DNA of 6,903 nt, taken from Eubacteriales Family XIII. Incertae Sedis bacterium (GTDB lineage: Bacteria > Bacillota > Clostridia > Peptostreptococcales > Anaerovoracaceae). The notes under the pieces were generated by a model. It searched no databases. It saw nothing but the letters and a program-made list of their open reading frames with translations, and had not been told where the DNA came from. The stretch lies in assembly GCA_031281765.1 (NCBI GenBank), contig JAITEX010000065.1:1-6903 (forward strand), written 5' to 3'. The translations under genes were made by a program, and so were the position numbers. Shown here piece after piece: positions 1-5,930 of this stretch. Numbering within the stretch: position 1 is the stretch's first letter; every line of letters begins with the position of its first letter.

Positions 1-57
1 TGCGTCGCCGCTGATTATTCTCAAATGCGTCGGCGAACAAAAAAGTGTGTTTCGCAT
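1..57 (-). CDS. rsmD: Partial CDS, N-terminus of probable RsmD-like 16S rRNA methyltransferase
   Basis: Only the first 19 codons are in the window; the gene runs off the left edge. The peptide is MRNTLFCSPTHLRIISGDA. The segment LRIISGDA (residues 12-19) resembles the conserved start of RsmD, the SAM-dependent enzyme that methylates guanine 966 of 16S rRNA, whose proteins typically begin with M-R-I/V-I-S/A-G followed by a basic stretch. The ATG at 57 is chosen because a strong GGAGG (67-63) sits 5 bases upstream. This start adds about 11 residues before the usual family N-terminus. A TTG at residue 12 would match the family start better but has no ribosome binding site. It lies downstream of the prepilin peptidase gene on the same strand but appears to have its own promoter. 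Identity rests on eight residues and is tentative; that a coding start exists here is more secure. Confidence 0.45.
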   Translation of the reverse strand, partial: MRNTLFCSPTHLRIISGDA

Positions 58-71
58 ATATTCCTCCGCAA

Positions 72-107
72 CCTTTCTATTAAAGCATGTTATAGAAAGG
101 GAATCAA
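72..107 (-). promoter_or_regulatory. Candidate promoter with overlapping inverted-repeat operator for the 57-1 gene
   Basis: On the minus strand, TTGATT (107-102) and TTTAAT (84-79) are separated by exactly 17 bases, a sigma-70-type layout. The predicted transcript start is near 72, which leaves a 15-base leader containing the GGAGG. A perfect 9-bp inverted repeat, CCTTTCTAT (72-80) and ATAGAAAGG (92-100) with an 11-base spacer, covers the spacer, the -10 edge and the predicted start site. That is where a repressor operator would lie. The repeat could instead form an RNA hairpin if transcription starts further upstream. Both hexamers are imperfect, so the promoter call is an inference; the repeat itself is directly visible. 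Confidence 0.4.
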
Positions 108-201
108 GTTCCTATAGTATTAAATGAGTGCTAAATGCCCGTTTTTTTGCGTTCTCAATATTTTTGTTTTTTGTAAAAGATTTTTCTTGATAGGTGGGTT
201 G

Positions 202-681
202 TTACGGTAAGGGGAAGTAGTGCGTCATGGTTTCGCCGGCAGCGAGCGCGGTTATTATCCCCACCGCGAGACAGGGGCCGAAAGCAAAATGCTCCCTGGC
301 GGAACGACGGCGTGAGATAAGCAGTACGGCCCCGTAGATCCCGCCGAGCAGAATGCCGAGAAGGAAGGCGGAAATCGCGTACCGCCAGCCGAGCAGAAAA
401 CCCGCCGCGGCCATCAGCTTCACATCGCCCATGCCGAATGAGTCCTTGACGACGAAGGTAAACAATAAGAGGGGGAGGCTGACGGCAAAGAGCCCGATGA
501 AACGTGCGCCCGGATGCACTTCGGGGAAGACGTATATGGCGGCTACGCCGCACAGCAGCAAGGCGACATTCAGCATATCCGGAATCCGCCGCGTGCGAAT
601 ATCCATAACGGCAATGGCCGTAAGAATCATCGCAACGGCGATGAGCAGAAGTATTTGTAGAGAGGAATAGGTCGTAAACAT
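202..681 (-). CDS. Prepilin peptidase (A24 aspartic protease), short form lacking the methyltransferase domain
   Basis: This 159-residue, highly hydrophobic integral membrane protein should cleave the leader peptides of type IV prepilins or related pseudopilins at the cytoplasmic membrane. Both catalytic aspartates of the A24 family are visible: D27 in MDIRTRRIPD and D86 in the GMGD motif (83-86), followed by VKLMAAAGFLLG. Hydrophobic segments lie at about residues 8-25, 37-52, 60-78, 89-96, 100-122 and 131-148. A late FGPCLAVG (about 133-140) matches the usual C-terminal family motif. Full-length PilD/GspO enzymes are around 250-290 residues with an N-terminal domain carrying paired CxxC motifs and N-methylating activity; that domain is absent, so this is the archaeal/TadV-like minimal form. 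The start at 681 has only a weak AGGA 3 bases upstream. The gene follows purE by 36 bases and may be cotranscribed. No pilin or pilus assembly genes are in the window, so its substrate is unknown. Confidence 0.88.
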   Translation of the reverse strand: MFTTYSSLQILLLIAVAMILTAIAVMDIRTRRIPDMLNVALLLCGVAAIYVFPEVHPGARFIGLFAVSLPLLLFTFVVKDSFGMGDVKLMAAAGFLLGWRYAISAFLLGILLGGIYGAVLLISRRRSAREHFAFGPCLAVGIITALAAGETMTHYFPLP

Positions 682-717
682 ATTCCTATTATATTCTAAA
701 ATGTATAAAAAATCAAA

Positions 718-1197
718 TTACTTTCGAAACTCCGCATCGAGACGGATGATCTCGCGTTCCATATTCTCCTTGTAGGTGCGCATGGCCTCGCGCAGGTCCG
801 TATACTTCACGGACAGTATCTGCACCGCGAGCAGGGCGGCGTTCTCCGCTCCGTCTATGGCAACGGTTGCTACGGGCACGCCCTTCGGCATTTGCACCGT
901 CGACAGCAGGGAATCGAGGCCGTCCAGCGTGGACGACTTGATGGGCAGGCCGATGACGGGCAGCGGTGTGTAAGCGGCCATCACGCCCGCGAGGTGGGCC
1001 GCCTTGCCCGCCGCCGCGATTATCACTTCAATCCCGTCCTGTTCCGCGCCGCTCGCGAATTCCTCCGCTACGGTCGGCGTACGGTGCGCGGAAATGATGC
1101 GCGTTTCGTAGTCAACGGCAAAGCCGCCGAGGACTTTTTCCACTCTTTCCACTACGGTATAGTCCGATTTGCTGCCCATTACTATTCCGACTTTCAT
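718..1197 (-). CDS. purE: PurE, N5-carboxyaminoimidazole ribonucleotide mutase (class I)
   Basis: This cytoplasmic enzyme of de novo purine synthesis converts N5-CAIR to CAIR. The 159-residue length is normal for the catalytic domain. Visible family motifs are GSKSD (8-12, phosphate binding), SAHRTP (36-41, with active-site H38), AAAGKAAHLAG (61-71, with H68), the LPI-KSSTLDGLDSLLSTVQMPKG block (about 84-105) and the late AENAALLAVQIL. The more common form of the central motif is AGAGGAAHLPG; the K65 and A70 variants here look like a known Firmicute flavour rather than damage. A class II (direct carboxylase) assignment is less likely. The ribosome binding site AAGAAAGGGG (1213-1204) overlaps the purL stop codon. 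Only 15 bases separate the two genes, so translation is probably coupled within a purL-purE operon. No purK is visible in the window. Confidence 0.96.
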   Translation of the reverse strand: MKVGIVMGSKSDYTVVERVEKVLGGFAVDYETRIISAHRTPTVAEEFASGAEQDGIEVIIAAAGKAAHLAGVMAAYTPLPVIGLPIKSSTLDGLDSLLSTVQMPKGVPVATVAIDGAENAALLAVQILSVKYTDLREAMRTYKENMEREIIRLDAEFRK

Positions 1198-1212
1198 GTG
1201 TGAACCCCTTTC

Positions 1213-4200
1213 TTATGTAAAATAATTCACGCCCGATTCGATGATGCGCGTGTCATAGTTCCCCGGAACGTTTTTATAAAGGTGCGGGCCGGTGCGTTCG
1301 ATATGGCCCATCTTTCCGAAGACGCGGCCATCCGGCGAGGTGATGCCCTCGATGGCGAGGACGCTGCCGTTCACGTTGAAATCGATGTCCATCGTCGGGA
1401 GGCCGTCCGCGTCGGCGTATTGGGTCGCTATCTGCCCGCCGGCTTGCAGGTCCGCGAGAACGGAAGGCGAACAGACGAAACGGCCCTCGCCATGTGATAC
1501 GGGCGTCAGGAACACGTCTCCCGTATCCGCTTCCGCAAGCCACGGGGACAGGACGGAAGCGACGCGCGTCCGGACGATACGCGAAACGTGCCGTCCTATC
1601 GTGTTGAACGTGAGCGTCGGCGCGCCCGCGTCGGCGGGCGTGATTTTGCCGTAGGGAACGAGGCCGAGTTTGATAAGCGCCTGGAATCCGTTGCAGATGC
1701 CGAGTATCAGCCCGTCGCGGTTGTCAAGTAAATTTGTTACCTCATCGGCGATAAGCGGGTTTCCGAATACGGCGGCAATAAATTTCGCCGAGCCCTCGGG
1801 TTCATCGCCGGCGCTGAACCCGCCGGGCAGCATAATGATGTGGCTTTCCCGTATCGCCGCCGCTGTTTCCCGTATTGAAGCGGAGAGGGCGTCCGGCGTC
1901 ATATTCCGCAGGTTTACCGTCAGGACTTTCGCGCCCGCGCGCTCGAAGGCTTCTTTGCTATCCGTTTCGCAGTTCGTTCCCGGGAACACGGGGATGAAAA
2001 CGCGCGGTTTCGCGGTTTTGATAGCCGGAGCCCGCCCGGCGCGTTCATTGCAGGTGATGACGGGAACGCCGCCGGAATCACGGCTATTCGCTGCCGCCGC
2101 GGCAATATCCGTCGGGAATACCTTTTCGAGCGGCGCGGCAAAACGGGATTTGACGGAGGACAAGGGTATGCGCAGCGGTTTCGCGGATACGCCCTCCGGG
2201 GTGATTTCTATGCTGTCCGACTCTGTCGTGACGCCGATAATCTGCGCGCCTGCGTCGCCGAAGAGGGCGTGTATATCCATATCCGCGTCAAGCTCAAGCA
2301 ACAGGCTGCCGGGGCTCGGTGTGACAAGCTCCTCGCTTGACAGATTTTCAAGGCGAAAACCGATGTCGTTGCCGATGGCCGCTTTGGCAAGGGCCGCGAA
2401 AGTGCCCCCGTTGCCGACGATGTTTGCCGAATGGATTCGCCCGGTTTGTGCGAGTTCGTAGACTTTGCGCATATGTGCCTTGAAGCGCCCGAAGTCCGGC
2501 AAGTAGTTTTCGTCTTTCGGCGTATGCACGAATACGAGATGATGGCCCGCGCCCTTCAGCTCGGCGGACACGACGTTTTGCGCGTCCGTCACGCAAACCG
2601 CGAACGACACTAAGGTCGGCGGGACGTCGAGGTCGTTGAAGGTACCGGACATGCTGTCCTTGCCGCCGATGGCCGCGATGCCGAGTTCAAGCTGGGCGGA
2701 CAGGGCGCCGAGCAGGGCCGCGGTCGGCTTGCCCCACCGTTCGGGCACGCTGCCGGGTTTCTCAAAGTACTCCTGGAACGTCAACCGTATGCGCGAGACG
2801 TCGCCGCCGAGGGCGGCTATCTTTGCCGCGGAACCCAATACGGCGAGTATCGCGCCGTGATAGGGGCTGATTTTCGAGAGGCGCGGGTCATAGTCCCAGG
2901 CCATAAACGTGGCGGTATCCGTATCGGCTCCGGGCACGGGCAGCTTTGCGGCCATGCCGTGCTGCGGCGTCAGCTGGTTGCGCCCGCCGAGCGGCATGAG
3001 TATGCTGCCCCTGCCGATGGTGCTGTCGAAGTTCTCGATAAGGCCGCGCCGGCTTGCGCAGCCGAGGTCGCCGAGAAGGGAAAGCAGGTCGTCTTCGGTA
3101 GGCTGCGCGTCCGTGAACCCGTCCGGAGCGAAATCGGCGTCCGAAGGAATCTTCATGCCTATGACGGAAACCTTGCGTTCGGGCCTCACGCCGTTGGTGT
3201 CGAGGAAGGAGCGGGGCAGGTCGAAAACAGTATCGTCGCGCCAGGTCATGCGGAAGCGCCCCGTATCCGTTACCTTGGCTACGATAGTCGCCTCAATATT
3301 TTCTTCGGCCGCGTAAGAGGTGAACCTGTCGGCGTCTTCAGGCACAAGCACCACCGCCATACGCTCCTGGGATTCCGCGATGGCAAGCTCGGTTCCGTCA
3401 AGACCTTCGTATTTCTTCGGCACATTGTCTAAGTACACATCGATACTGTCCGCGAGTTCGCCGATGGCGACGGAAACGCCACCCGCGCCGAAGTCGTTGC
3501 ATTTCTTGATAAGGCGGGCGGCTTCCTCACGGCGGAACAGCCGCTGTATGGCGCGTTCCGGCGGCGGGTTGCCTTTTTGCACTTCCGCGCCGGCTGTGGC
3601 GACCGATTCCTCCGTATGTGATTTCGAGGAACCTGTCGCGCCGCCGAGCCCGTCGCGGCCCGTCCGTCCGCCCACAAGGAGTATCACATCGCCGACTGCG
3701 GGACGCGCCCGGCGCACGTGCGACGCGGGAGCCGCGCCGATGACCGCGCCGATTTCCATGCGTTTCGCCCGGTAGCCTTCGTCGTAGATTTCGTCAACCA
3801 AACCGGTTGCGAGACCGACCTGATTGCCGTACGAACTGTAGCCGCGGGCGGCGCCGCGCGTGATTTGGAACTGGGGTAGTTTTCCGGGCAGGGTATCCTT
3901 CAGCGGCGCAGTCGGGTCGCCGGCCCCGGTCACGCGCATGGCCTGATAGACATATACGCGACCCGAGAGCGGGTCGCGTATGGCGCCGCCCAGACACGTG
4001 GCCGCTCCACCAAACGGTTCTATTTCCGTCGGGTGATTGTGCGTTTCGTTCTTGAACATGACGAGCCAGTCCTCTTCGCGCGTCTCCGCCGAAGTATCCG
4101 TATCTTTATACGGGCGCACCCGCGCTTTCACCCTGATGCTGCACGCGTTTATTTCGTCGGATTCGTCGAGGTCGTCCAAAACCCCATGCTTCTTCAAAGC

Positions 4201-5079
4201 CTTTGCGCCTATTGTTGCCATATCCATCAGGCAAATCGGATGAGCCGGATCATTTGCGTCCCCGTACACATCCGCGCGCGCCGCCAAATAGATGCCAAAG
4301 GCGTCCGCAATCAGCTTCGCGTAGTCGCCGTCCTCTAATTCTATTTCACTCAGTTTCGTCAGGAACGTGGTATGCCGGCAATGATCCGACCAGTAGGTGT
4401 CGATGACGCGCAGTTCCGTCACCGTTGGCTCGCGTCCCTCGGTATCCCGGTAGTGCGCCTGCACAAAAGCAAGGTCGTCCGCACTCATCGCAAAGCCCAT
4501 TTCGGAATGCAGCTCATCAAGCCGGGAACTTGACATATCCCGGAAGCCGGCGACGCGTGCCACGGGCGCGGGATCCGGCAGGTCCATGCGCAGCGTATCC
4601 GGCATTTCGAGAGACGCTTCGCGGCTGTCCACGGGATTGATGCAGTATTTTTTTACGGCGAGCCGCTGCGCTTCGGTCAGCGTCCCTTCAATTATGAGTA
4701 TTTTTGCGTAGCGAACGCGTATATCCTCCGCATCGCCCGCGCCGCTTCCTTCCGCACCGGCCCGCAATAGCCCCATGCATTGCGCCGCCGAGTCCGCCCG
4801 CTGGTCGTACTGCCCCGGCAGGTATTCCACGCCGAATACGAAAGCGTTCTCTCCCGGCTTTGGCAGTTCAAGGTAGACCGTATCCAAATTCGGCTCCGAC
4901 AGTATGCCGCTTATGGCCGCCTCAAACAGCTCGTGCGAAGCGCCCTCAATATCGTACCGGTTCAGGATGCGCACGGCTCCCAGCCCGTCAAGTTCAAGAA
5001 TGTCCGTAAGCTCCGCCCGCAGGTTCTGCGCCTCAACATCGAAGCCGGCCCTCTTTTCTACATAAATCCTCTGTATCAT
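1213..5079 (-). CDS. purL: PurL, single-chain phosphoribosylformylglycinamidine (FGAM) synthase with fused glutaminase
   Basis: The enzyme converts FGAR, glutamine and ATP to FGAM in the fourth step of purine synthesis. At 1288 residues it is the large single-chain form, so PurS and PurQ partners are not needed. In order, I see a PurS-like N-terminal domain (about 1-170), a linker ending in TYWSDHCRHTTF (H233, H236), and a first synthetase half with KNETHNHPTEIEPFGGAA (from K343), GYSSYGNQVGLATG and FGAGGVSVAIGELADS. A second half follows with GGRNQLTPQ and GGKDSMSG. The C-terminal class I glutaminase (from about 1025) has FPGTNCETD, GGFSAGDEPEGS, the nucleophile C1129 in GICNGFQ, and H1196/E1198 in SHGEGRF. 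All expected catalytic residues are present. An in-frame ATG at 5130 would add 17 residues. I prefer 5079 because AGGAAAGGG lies just upstream and the predicted -10 box falls between the two. The short leader leaves no room for a purine riboswitch. Confidence 0.97.
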   Translation of the reverse strand: MIQRIYVEKRAGFDVEAQNLRAELTDILELDGLGAVRILNRYDIEGASHELFEAAISGILSEPNLDTVYLELPKPGENAFVFGVEYLPGQYDQRADSAAQCMGLLRAGAEGSGAGDAEDIRVRYAKILIIEGTLTEAQRLAVKKYCINPVDSREASLEMPDTLRMDLPDPAPVARVAGFRDMSSSRLDELHSEMGFAMSADDLAFVQAHYRDTEGREPTVTELRVIDTYWSDHCRHTTFLTKLSEIELEDGDYAKLIADAFGIYLAARADVYGDANDPAHPICLMDMATIGAKALKKHGVLDDLDESDEINACSIRVKARVRPYKDTDTSAETREEDWLVMFKNETHNHPTEIEPFGGAATCLGGAIRDPLSGRVYVYQAMRVTGAGDPTAPLKDTLPGKLPQFQITRGAARGYSSYGNQVGLATGLVDEIYDEGYRAKRMEIGAVIGAAPASHVRRARPAVGDVILLVGGRTGRDGLGGATGSSKSHTEESVATAGAEVQKGNPPPERAIQRLFRREEAARLIKKCNDFGAGGVSVAIGELADSIDVYLDNVPKKYEGLDGTELAIAESQERMAVVLVPEDADRFTSYAAEENIEATIVAKVTDTGRFRMTWRDDTVFDLPRSFLDTNGVRPERKVSVIGMKIPSDADFAPDGFTDAQPTEDDLLSLLGDLGCASRRGLIENFDSTIGRGSILMPLGGRNQLTPQHGMAAKLPVPGADTDTATFMAWDYDPRLSKISPYHGAILAVLGSAAKIAALGGDVSRIRLTFQEYFEKPGSVPERWGKPTAALLGALSAQLELGIAAIGGKDSMSGTFNDLDVPPTLVSFAVCVTDAQNVVSAELKGAGHHLVFVHTPKDENYLPDFGRFKAHMRKVYELAQTGRIHSANIVGNGGTFAALAKAAIGNDIGFRLENLSSEELVTPSPGSLLLELDADMDIHALFGDAGAQIIGVTTESDSIEITPEGVSAKPLRIPLSSVKSRFAAPLEKVFPTDIAAAAANSRDSGGVPVITCNERAGRAPAIKTAKPRVFIPVFPGTNCETDSKEAFERAGAKVLTVNLRNMTPDALSASIRETAAAIRESHIIMLPGGFSAGDEPEGSAKFIAAVFGNPLIADEVTNLLDNRDGLILGICNGFQALIKLGLVPYGKITPADAGAPTLTFNTIGRHVSRIVRTRVASVLSPWLAEADTGDVFLTPVSHGEGRFVCSPSVLADLQAGGQIATQYADADGLPTMDIDFNVNGSVLAIEGITSPDGRVFGKMGHIERTGPHLYKNVPGNYDTRIIESGVNYFT

Positions 5080-5110
5080 CGCGTCCCTTTCCTCACTATG
5101 TTGTAACTCA

Positions 5111-5119
5111 ATTATACCA
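5111..5119 (-). promoter_or_regulatory. Extended -10 promoter for purL-purE
   Basis: On the minus strand the sequence reads TGGTATAAT, a perfect TATAAT (5116-5111) with the TGn extension. At the position expected for a -35 (5139-5134) the hexamer is AGATAT, which is poor, so this would be an extended -10 promoter. A better TTGAAA lies 22 bases from the -10, too far for normal use. Transcription would start near 5104, about 25 bases before the purL start codon. It lies back to back with the toxin-antitoxin promoter. The call is from motif and position only. Confidence 0.55.
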
Positions 5120-5128
5120 TCCAAATAC

Positions 5129-5162
5129 ATCTTATATCTTTCAAATAGTTGACATATAAGAT
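5129..5162. repeat. 9-bp inverted repeat between the divergent promoters, candidate operator
   Basis: ATCTTATAT (5129-5137) and ATATAAGAT (5154-5162) are perfect inverted copies with a 16-base spacer. The right arm touches the end of the toxin-antitoxin -35 box (5149-5154). The left arm covers the -35 region of the purL promoter. A further ATATAAG at 5164-5170 repeats the right arm exactly 10 bases (one helical turn) later, inside the promoter spacer. Phd/YefM antitoxins are known to bind palindromes in their own promoters, so this is the natural operator candidate. In such AT-rich DNA some repeats arise by chance. Confidence 0.45.
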
Positions 5163-5177
5163 TATATAAGGTAATAT
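5149..5177 (+). promoter_or_regulatory. Sigma-70-type promoter of the toxin-antitoxin operon
   Basis: A consensus TTGACA (5149-5154) is followed after exactly 17 bases by TAATAT (5172-5177), which matches TATAAT at four of six positions. Transcription would begin near 5184, giving an AT-rich leader of about 90 bases before the antitoxin start. It is by motif the strongest promoter in the window, as expected for an autorepressed toxin-antitoxin operon. Confidence 0.7.
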
Positions 5178-5207
5178 ATTTTATGCCAGAATAAGCAGAA
5201 GTGTTGC

Positions 5208-5238
5208 TTTATGCAATATATATTCGATATTTATGCAA
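5208..5238. repeat. Short direct repeats TTTATGCAA in the antitoxin leader
   Basis: TTTATGCAA occurs at 5208-5216 and again at 5230-5238, 22 bases apart, about two helical turns. A shorter TTTATGC lies at 5180-5186 near the predicted transcript start. The first full copy is part of a small TTGC/GCAA stem (5204-5216). These may be extra regulator-binding sites or chance in AT-rich DNA. Confidence 0.3.
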
Positions 5239-5275
5239 AATTATGATATTATTTAACTCTAAAGGAGGGAATGCT

Positions 5276-5533
5276 ATGTATAATATCAGACCTATATCGG
5301 ATTTACGCACAAAGCTGCATGACATTGAAGAAACCGTCCAGAAAGGAGAGTCAGTGTTTTTGACAAAGAATGGATACGGCTCAATGGTCGTAATGAGTAT
5401 CGATAAATATGCAAACATAGTAAATCAGATCGAGTTAAAATTAGATGAAGCCGATAGAGTAGCAAAAGAAACCGATACGCGTTATTCCATGGAGGAGGTC
5501 TATGCAAAAGCACGTAAAGCGTTGAATGAATAA
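5276..5533 (+). CDS. Antitoxin of the Phd/YefM family
   Basis: This 85-residue protein should bind and neutralise the toxin encoded next to it and repress their shared promoter. The N-terminus, MYNIRPISDLRTKLHDIEE, is the usual Phd/YefM DNA-binding start. It continues with GESVFLTKNGYGSMVVMSIDKY (24-45), the family's second strand/helix signature. The charged C-terminal tail (about 50-85, with YSMEEVYAKARKALNE) is the part expected to fold over the toxin. The start at 5276 is preceded by an excellent AAAGGAGGG (5261-5269). An in-frame ATG at 5201 would add 25 residues unlike the family and is rejected. Codon use is AT-rich compared with purL and pepV, suggesting the pair was acquired. The last 8 bases overlap the toxin gene. 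Confidence 0.93.
   Translation: MYNIRPISDLRTKLHDIEETVQKGESVFLTKNGYGSMVVMSIDKYANIVNQIELKLDEADRVAKETDTRYSMEEVYAKARKALNE
5502..5525 (+). other. Seven-codon mini-ORF abutting the toxin start
   Basis: Inside the antitoxin gene and in the toxin's frame, ATG at 5502 opens a seven-codon reading frame (MQKHVKR). It ends at TGA 5523-5525, directly followed by the toxin ATG at 5526. GGAGGAGG (5491-5498) precedes it by 3 bases. Termination next to the toxin start could allow reinitiation and so help translate the toxin, which has no good ribosome binding site of its own. The purine run also encodes Glu-Glu of the antitoxin (Met-Glu-Glu-Val), so it may be incidental. This is a candidate only. Confidence 0.25.
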
Positions 5534-5840
5534 GCGACAATATGTAGTCAAAATATTACCGACGTATGAAGCGGATTTATTGGAAACGATAGCATATATA
5601 CGCGATGTATTGAAAAACAAAACGGCTGCGGAAAAATTATTAAATGAGACAGAACGTAAGATATATGAGCGAGCATATATGCCGACAAATTTTGAACCAT
5701 ATCGTTCAAAGAAAAAACGCGAATATGTTTACTACATCATTCGCGTGGGGAATTATATGATTTTCTATGTGGTCATAGGCAATATTATGGAAGTTCGACG
5801 GTTGATATACCGCGCTCGCGATAGGGAGAATCTTCTGTAA
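5526..5840 (+). CDS. Toxin of the RelE/ParE superfamily
   Basis: The 104-residue basic protein has the layout of the RelE/ParE toxin fold. A first strand (YVVKILPTYEADL, about 6-18) is followed by two helices (about 17-50), then strands around REYVYYIIRVGNYMIFYVV (65-83) and EVRRLIYRARD (89-99). The pattern R-x-x-N-Y-x-I-F-Y followed by V-x-R-L-I-Y-R-A-R-D near the C-terminus is typical of these proteins. RelE members cut mRNA in the ribosome and ParE members poison DNA gyrase; the sequence alone does not tell me which applies. The start overlaps the antitoxin end by 8 bases and lacks a clear Shine-Dalgarno, so translation is probably coupled to the antitoxin, keeping toxin below antitoxin. 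It appears intact, with no frameshift. Confidence 0.9.
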   Translation: MNKRQYVVKILPTYEADLLETIAYIRDVLKNKTAAEKLLNETERKIYERAYMPTNFEPYRSKKKREYVYYIIRVGNYMIFYVVIGNIMEVRRLIYRARDRENLL

Positions 5841-5845
5841 TATAG

Positions 5846-5851
5846 TATAAT
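5846..5851 (+). promoter_or_regulatory. Possible -10 box for the NifU-like/pepV operon
   Basis: A perfect TATAAT stands just after the toxin stop codon, at the right edge of the AT-rich island and 80 bases before the NifU-like start. I see no acceptable -35 at 16-18 bases and no TGn extension. AT-rich DNA produces such hexamers by chance, so the call is weak. Confidence 0.3.
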
Positions 5852-5864
5852 AATTAGAGAAGAG

Positions 5865-5883
5865 GCGGCGGACGGTCTGCCGC
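5865..5883 (+). other. GC-rich hairpin in the leader upstream of the NifU-like gene
   Basis: GCGGCGGA (5865-5872) pairs with TCTGCCGC (5876-5883) in an 8-bp stem that includes one G-U pair, closing a 3-base loop. It is followed by AGGAAAACG rather than a T run, so it is not a standard intrinsic terminator for the toxin operon. It may be a leader structure or a transcript-protecting 3' end. Confidence 0.4.
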
Positions 5884-5896
5884 AGGAAAACGCAAG

Positions 5897-5930
5897 AAAG
5901 GAGCGCCGGGGTTCCACTCGGCCATTACGT
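5897..5930 (+). promoter_or_regulatory. Unusually distant Shine-Dalgarno with intervening hairpin for the NifU-like gene
   Basis: AAAGGAG (5897-5903) ends 27 bases before the ATG at 5931, and nothing resembling a ribosome binding site lies closer. Between them GCC+GGGT (5905-5907, 5909-5912) can pair with ACTC+GGC (5916-5922), with one bulged G at 5908, one G-U pair and a TCC loop. With this stem formed, the purine run would sit about 9 bases from the ATG, the usual distance. No in-frame ATG, GTG or TTG exists between the purine run and 5931. The bridging role is an inference. Confidence 0.45.

Noticed and set aside
138..148. Run of seven T after GCCCG, resembling a terminator tail
   Set aside because: No stable stem precedes it on the plus strand, and no plus-strand gene ends here; on the coding minus strand it is an A run.
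688..693. Minus-strand TATAAT just before the prepilin peptidase gene
   Set aside because: It is only 7 bases from the start codon, which would leave no leader, and there is no good -35; likely chance in an AT-rich gap.
1670..2461. Long plus-strand open frame (263 codons) opposite purL
   Set aside because: It lies antisense to the glutaminase part of purL, whose catalytic motifs are intact. Its product shows no family features and it has no ribosome binding site. It is a byproduct of GC-rich codon use.
2857..3432. Plus-strand open frame (191 codons) opposite purL
   Set aside because: It is antisense to conserved synthetase-domain motifs, with no recognisable product or start signal.
5080..5130. 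17-residue N-terminal extension of PurL from an ATG at 5130
   Set aside because: It lies upstream of the predicted -10 and transcript start, while family alignment and AGGAAAGGG favour 5079.
5201..5275. Upstream in-frame ATG that would extend the antitoxin by 25 residues
   Set aside because: There is no ribosome binding site there, the added residues do not resemble the family, and a near-perfect AAAGGAGGG precedes the ATG at 5276.
5080..5275. Purine riboswitch before purL
   Set aside because: The predicted purL leader is only about 25 bases and no conserved riboswitch core can be seen.
5865..5925. Possible tRNA-like element (anticodon-like stem and T-arm-like GGGTTCCACTC)
   Set aside because: The T-loop does not match TTCRA, and no acceptor stem or D-arm can be built; the hairpins are better described as leader structures.
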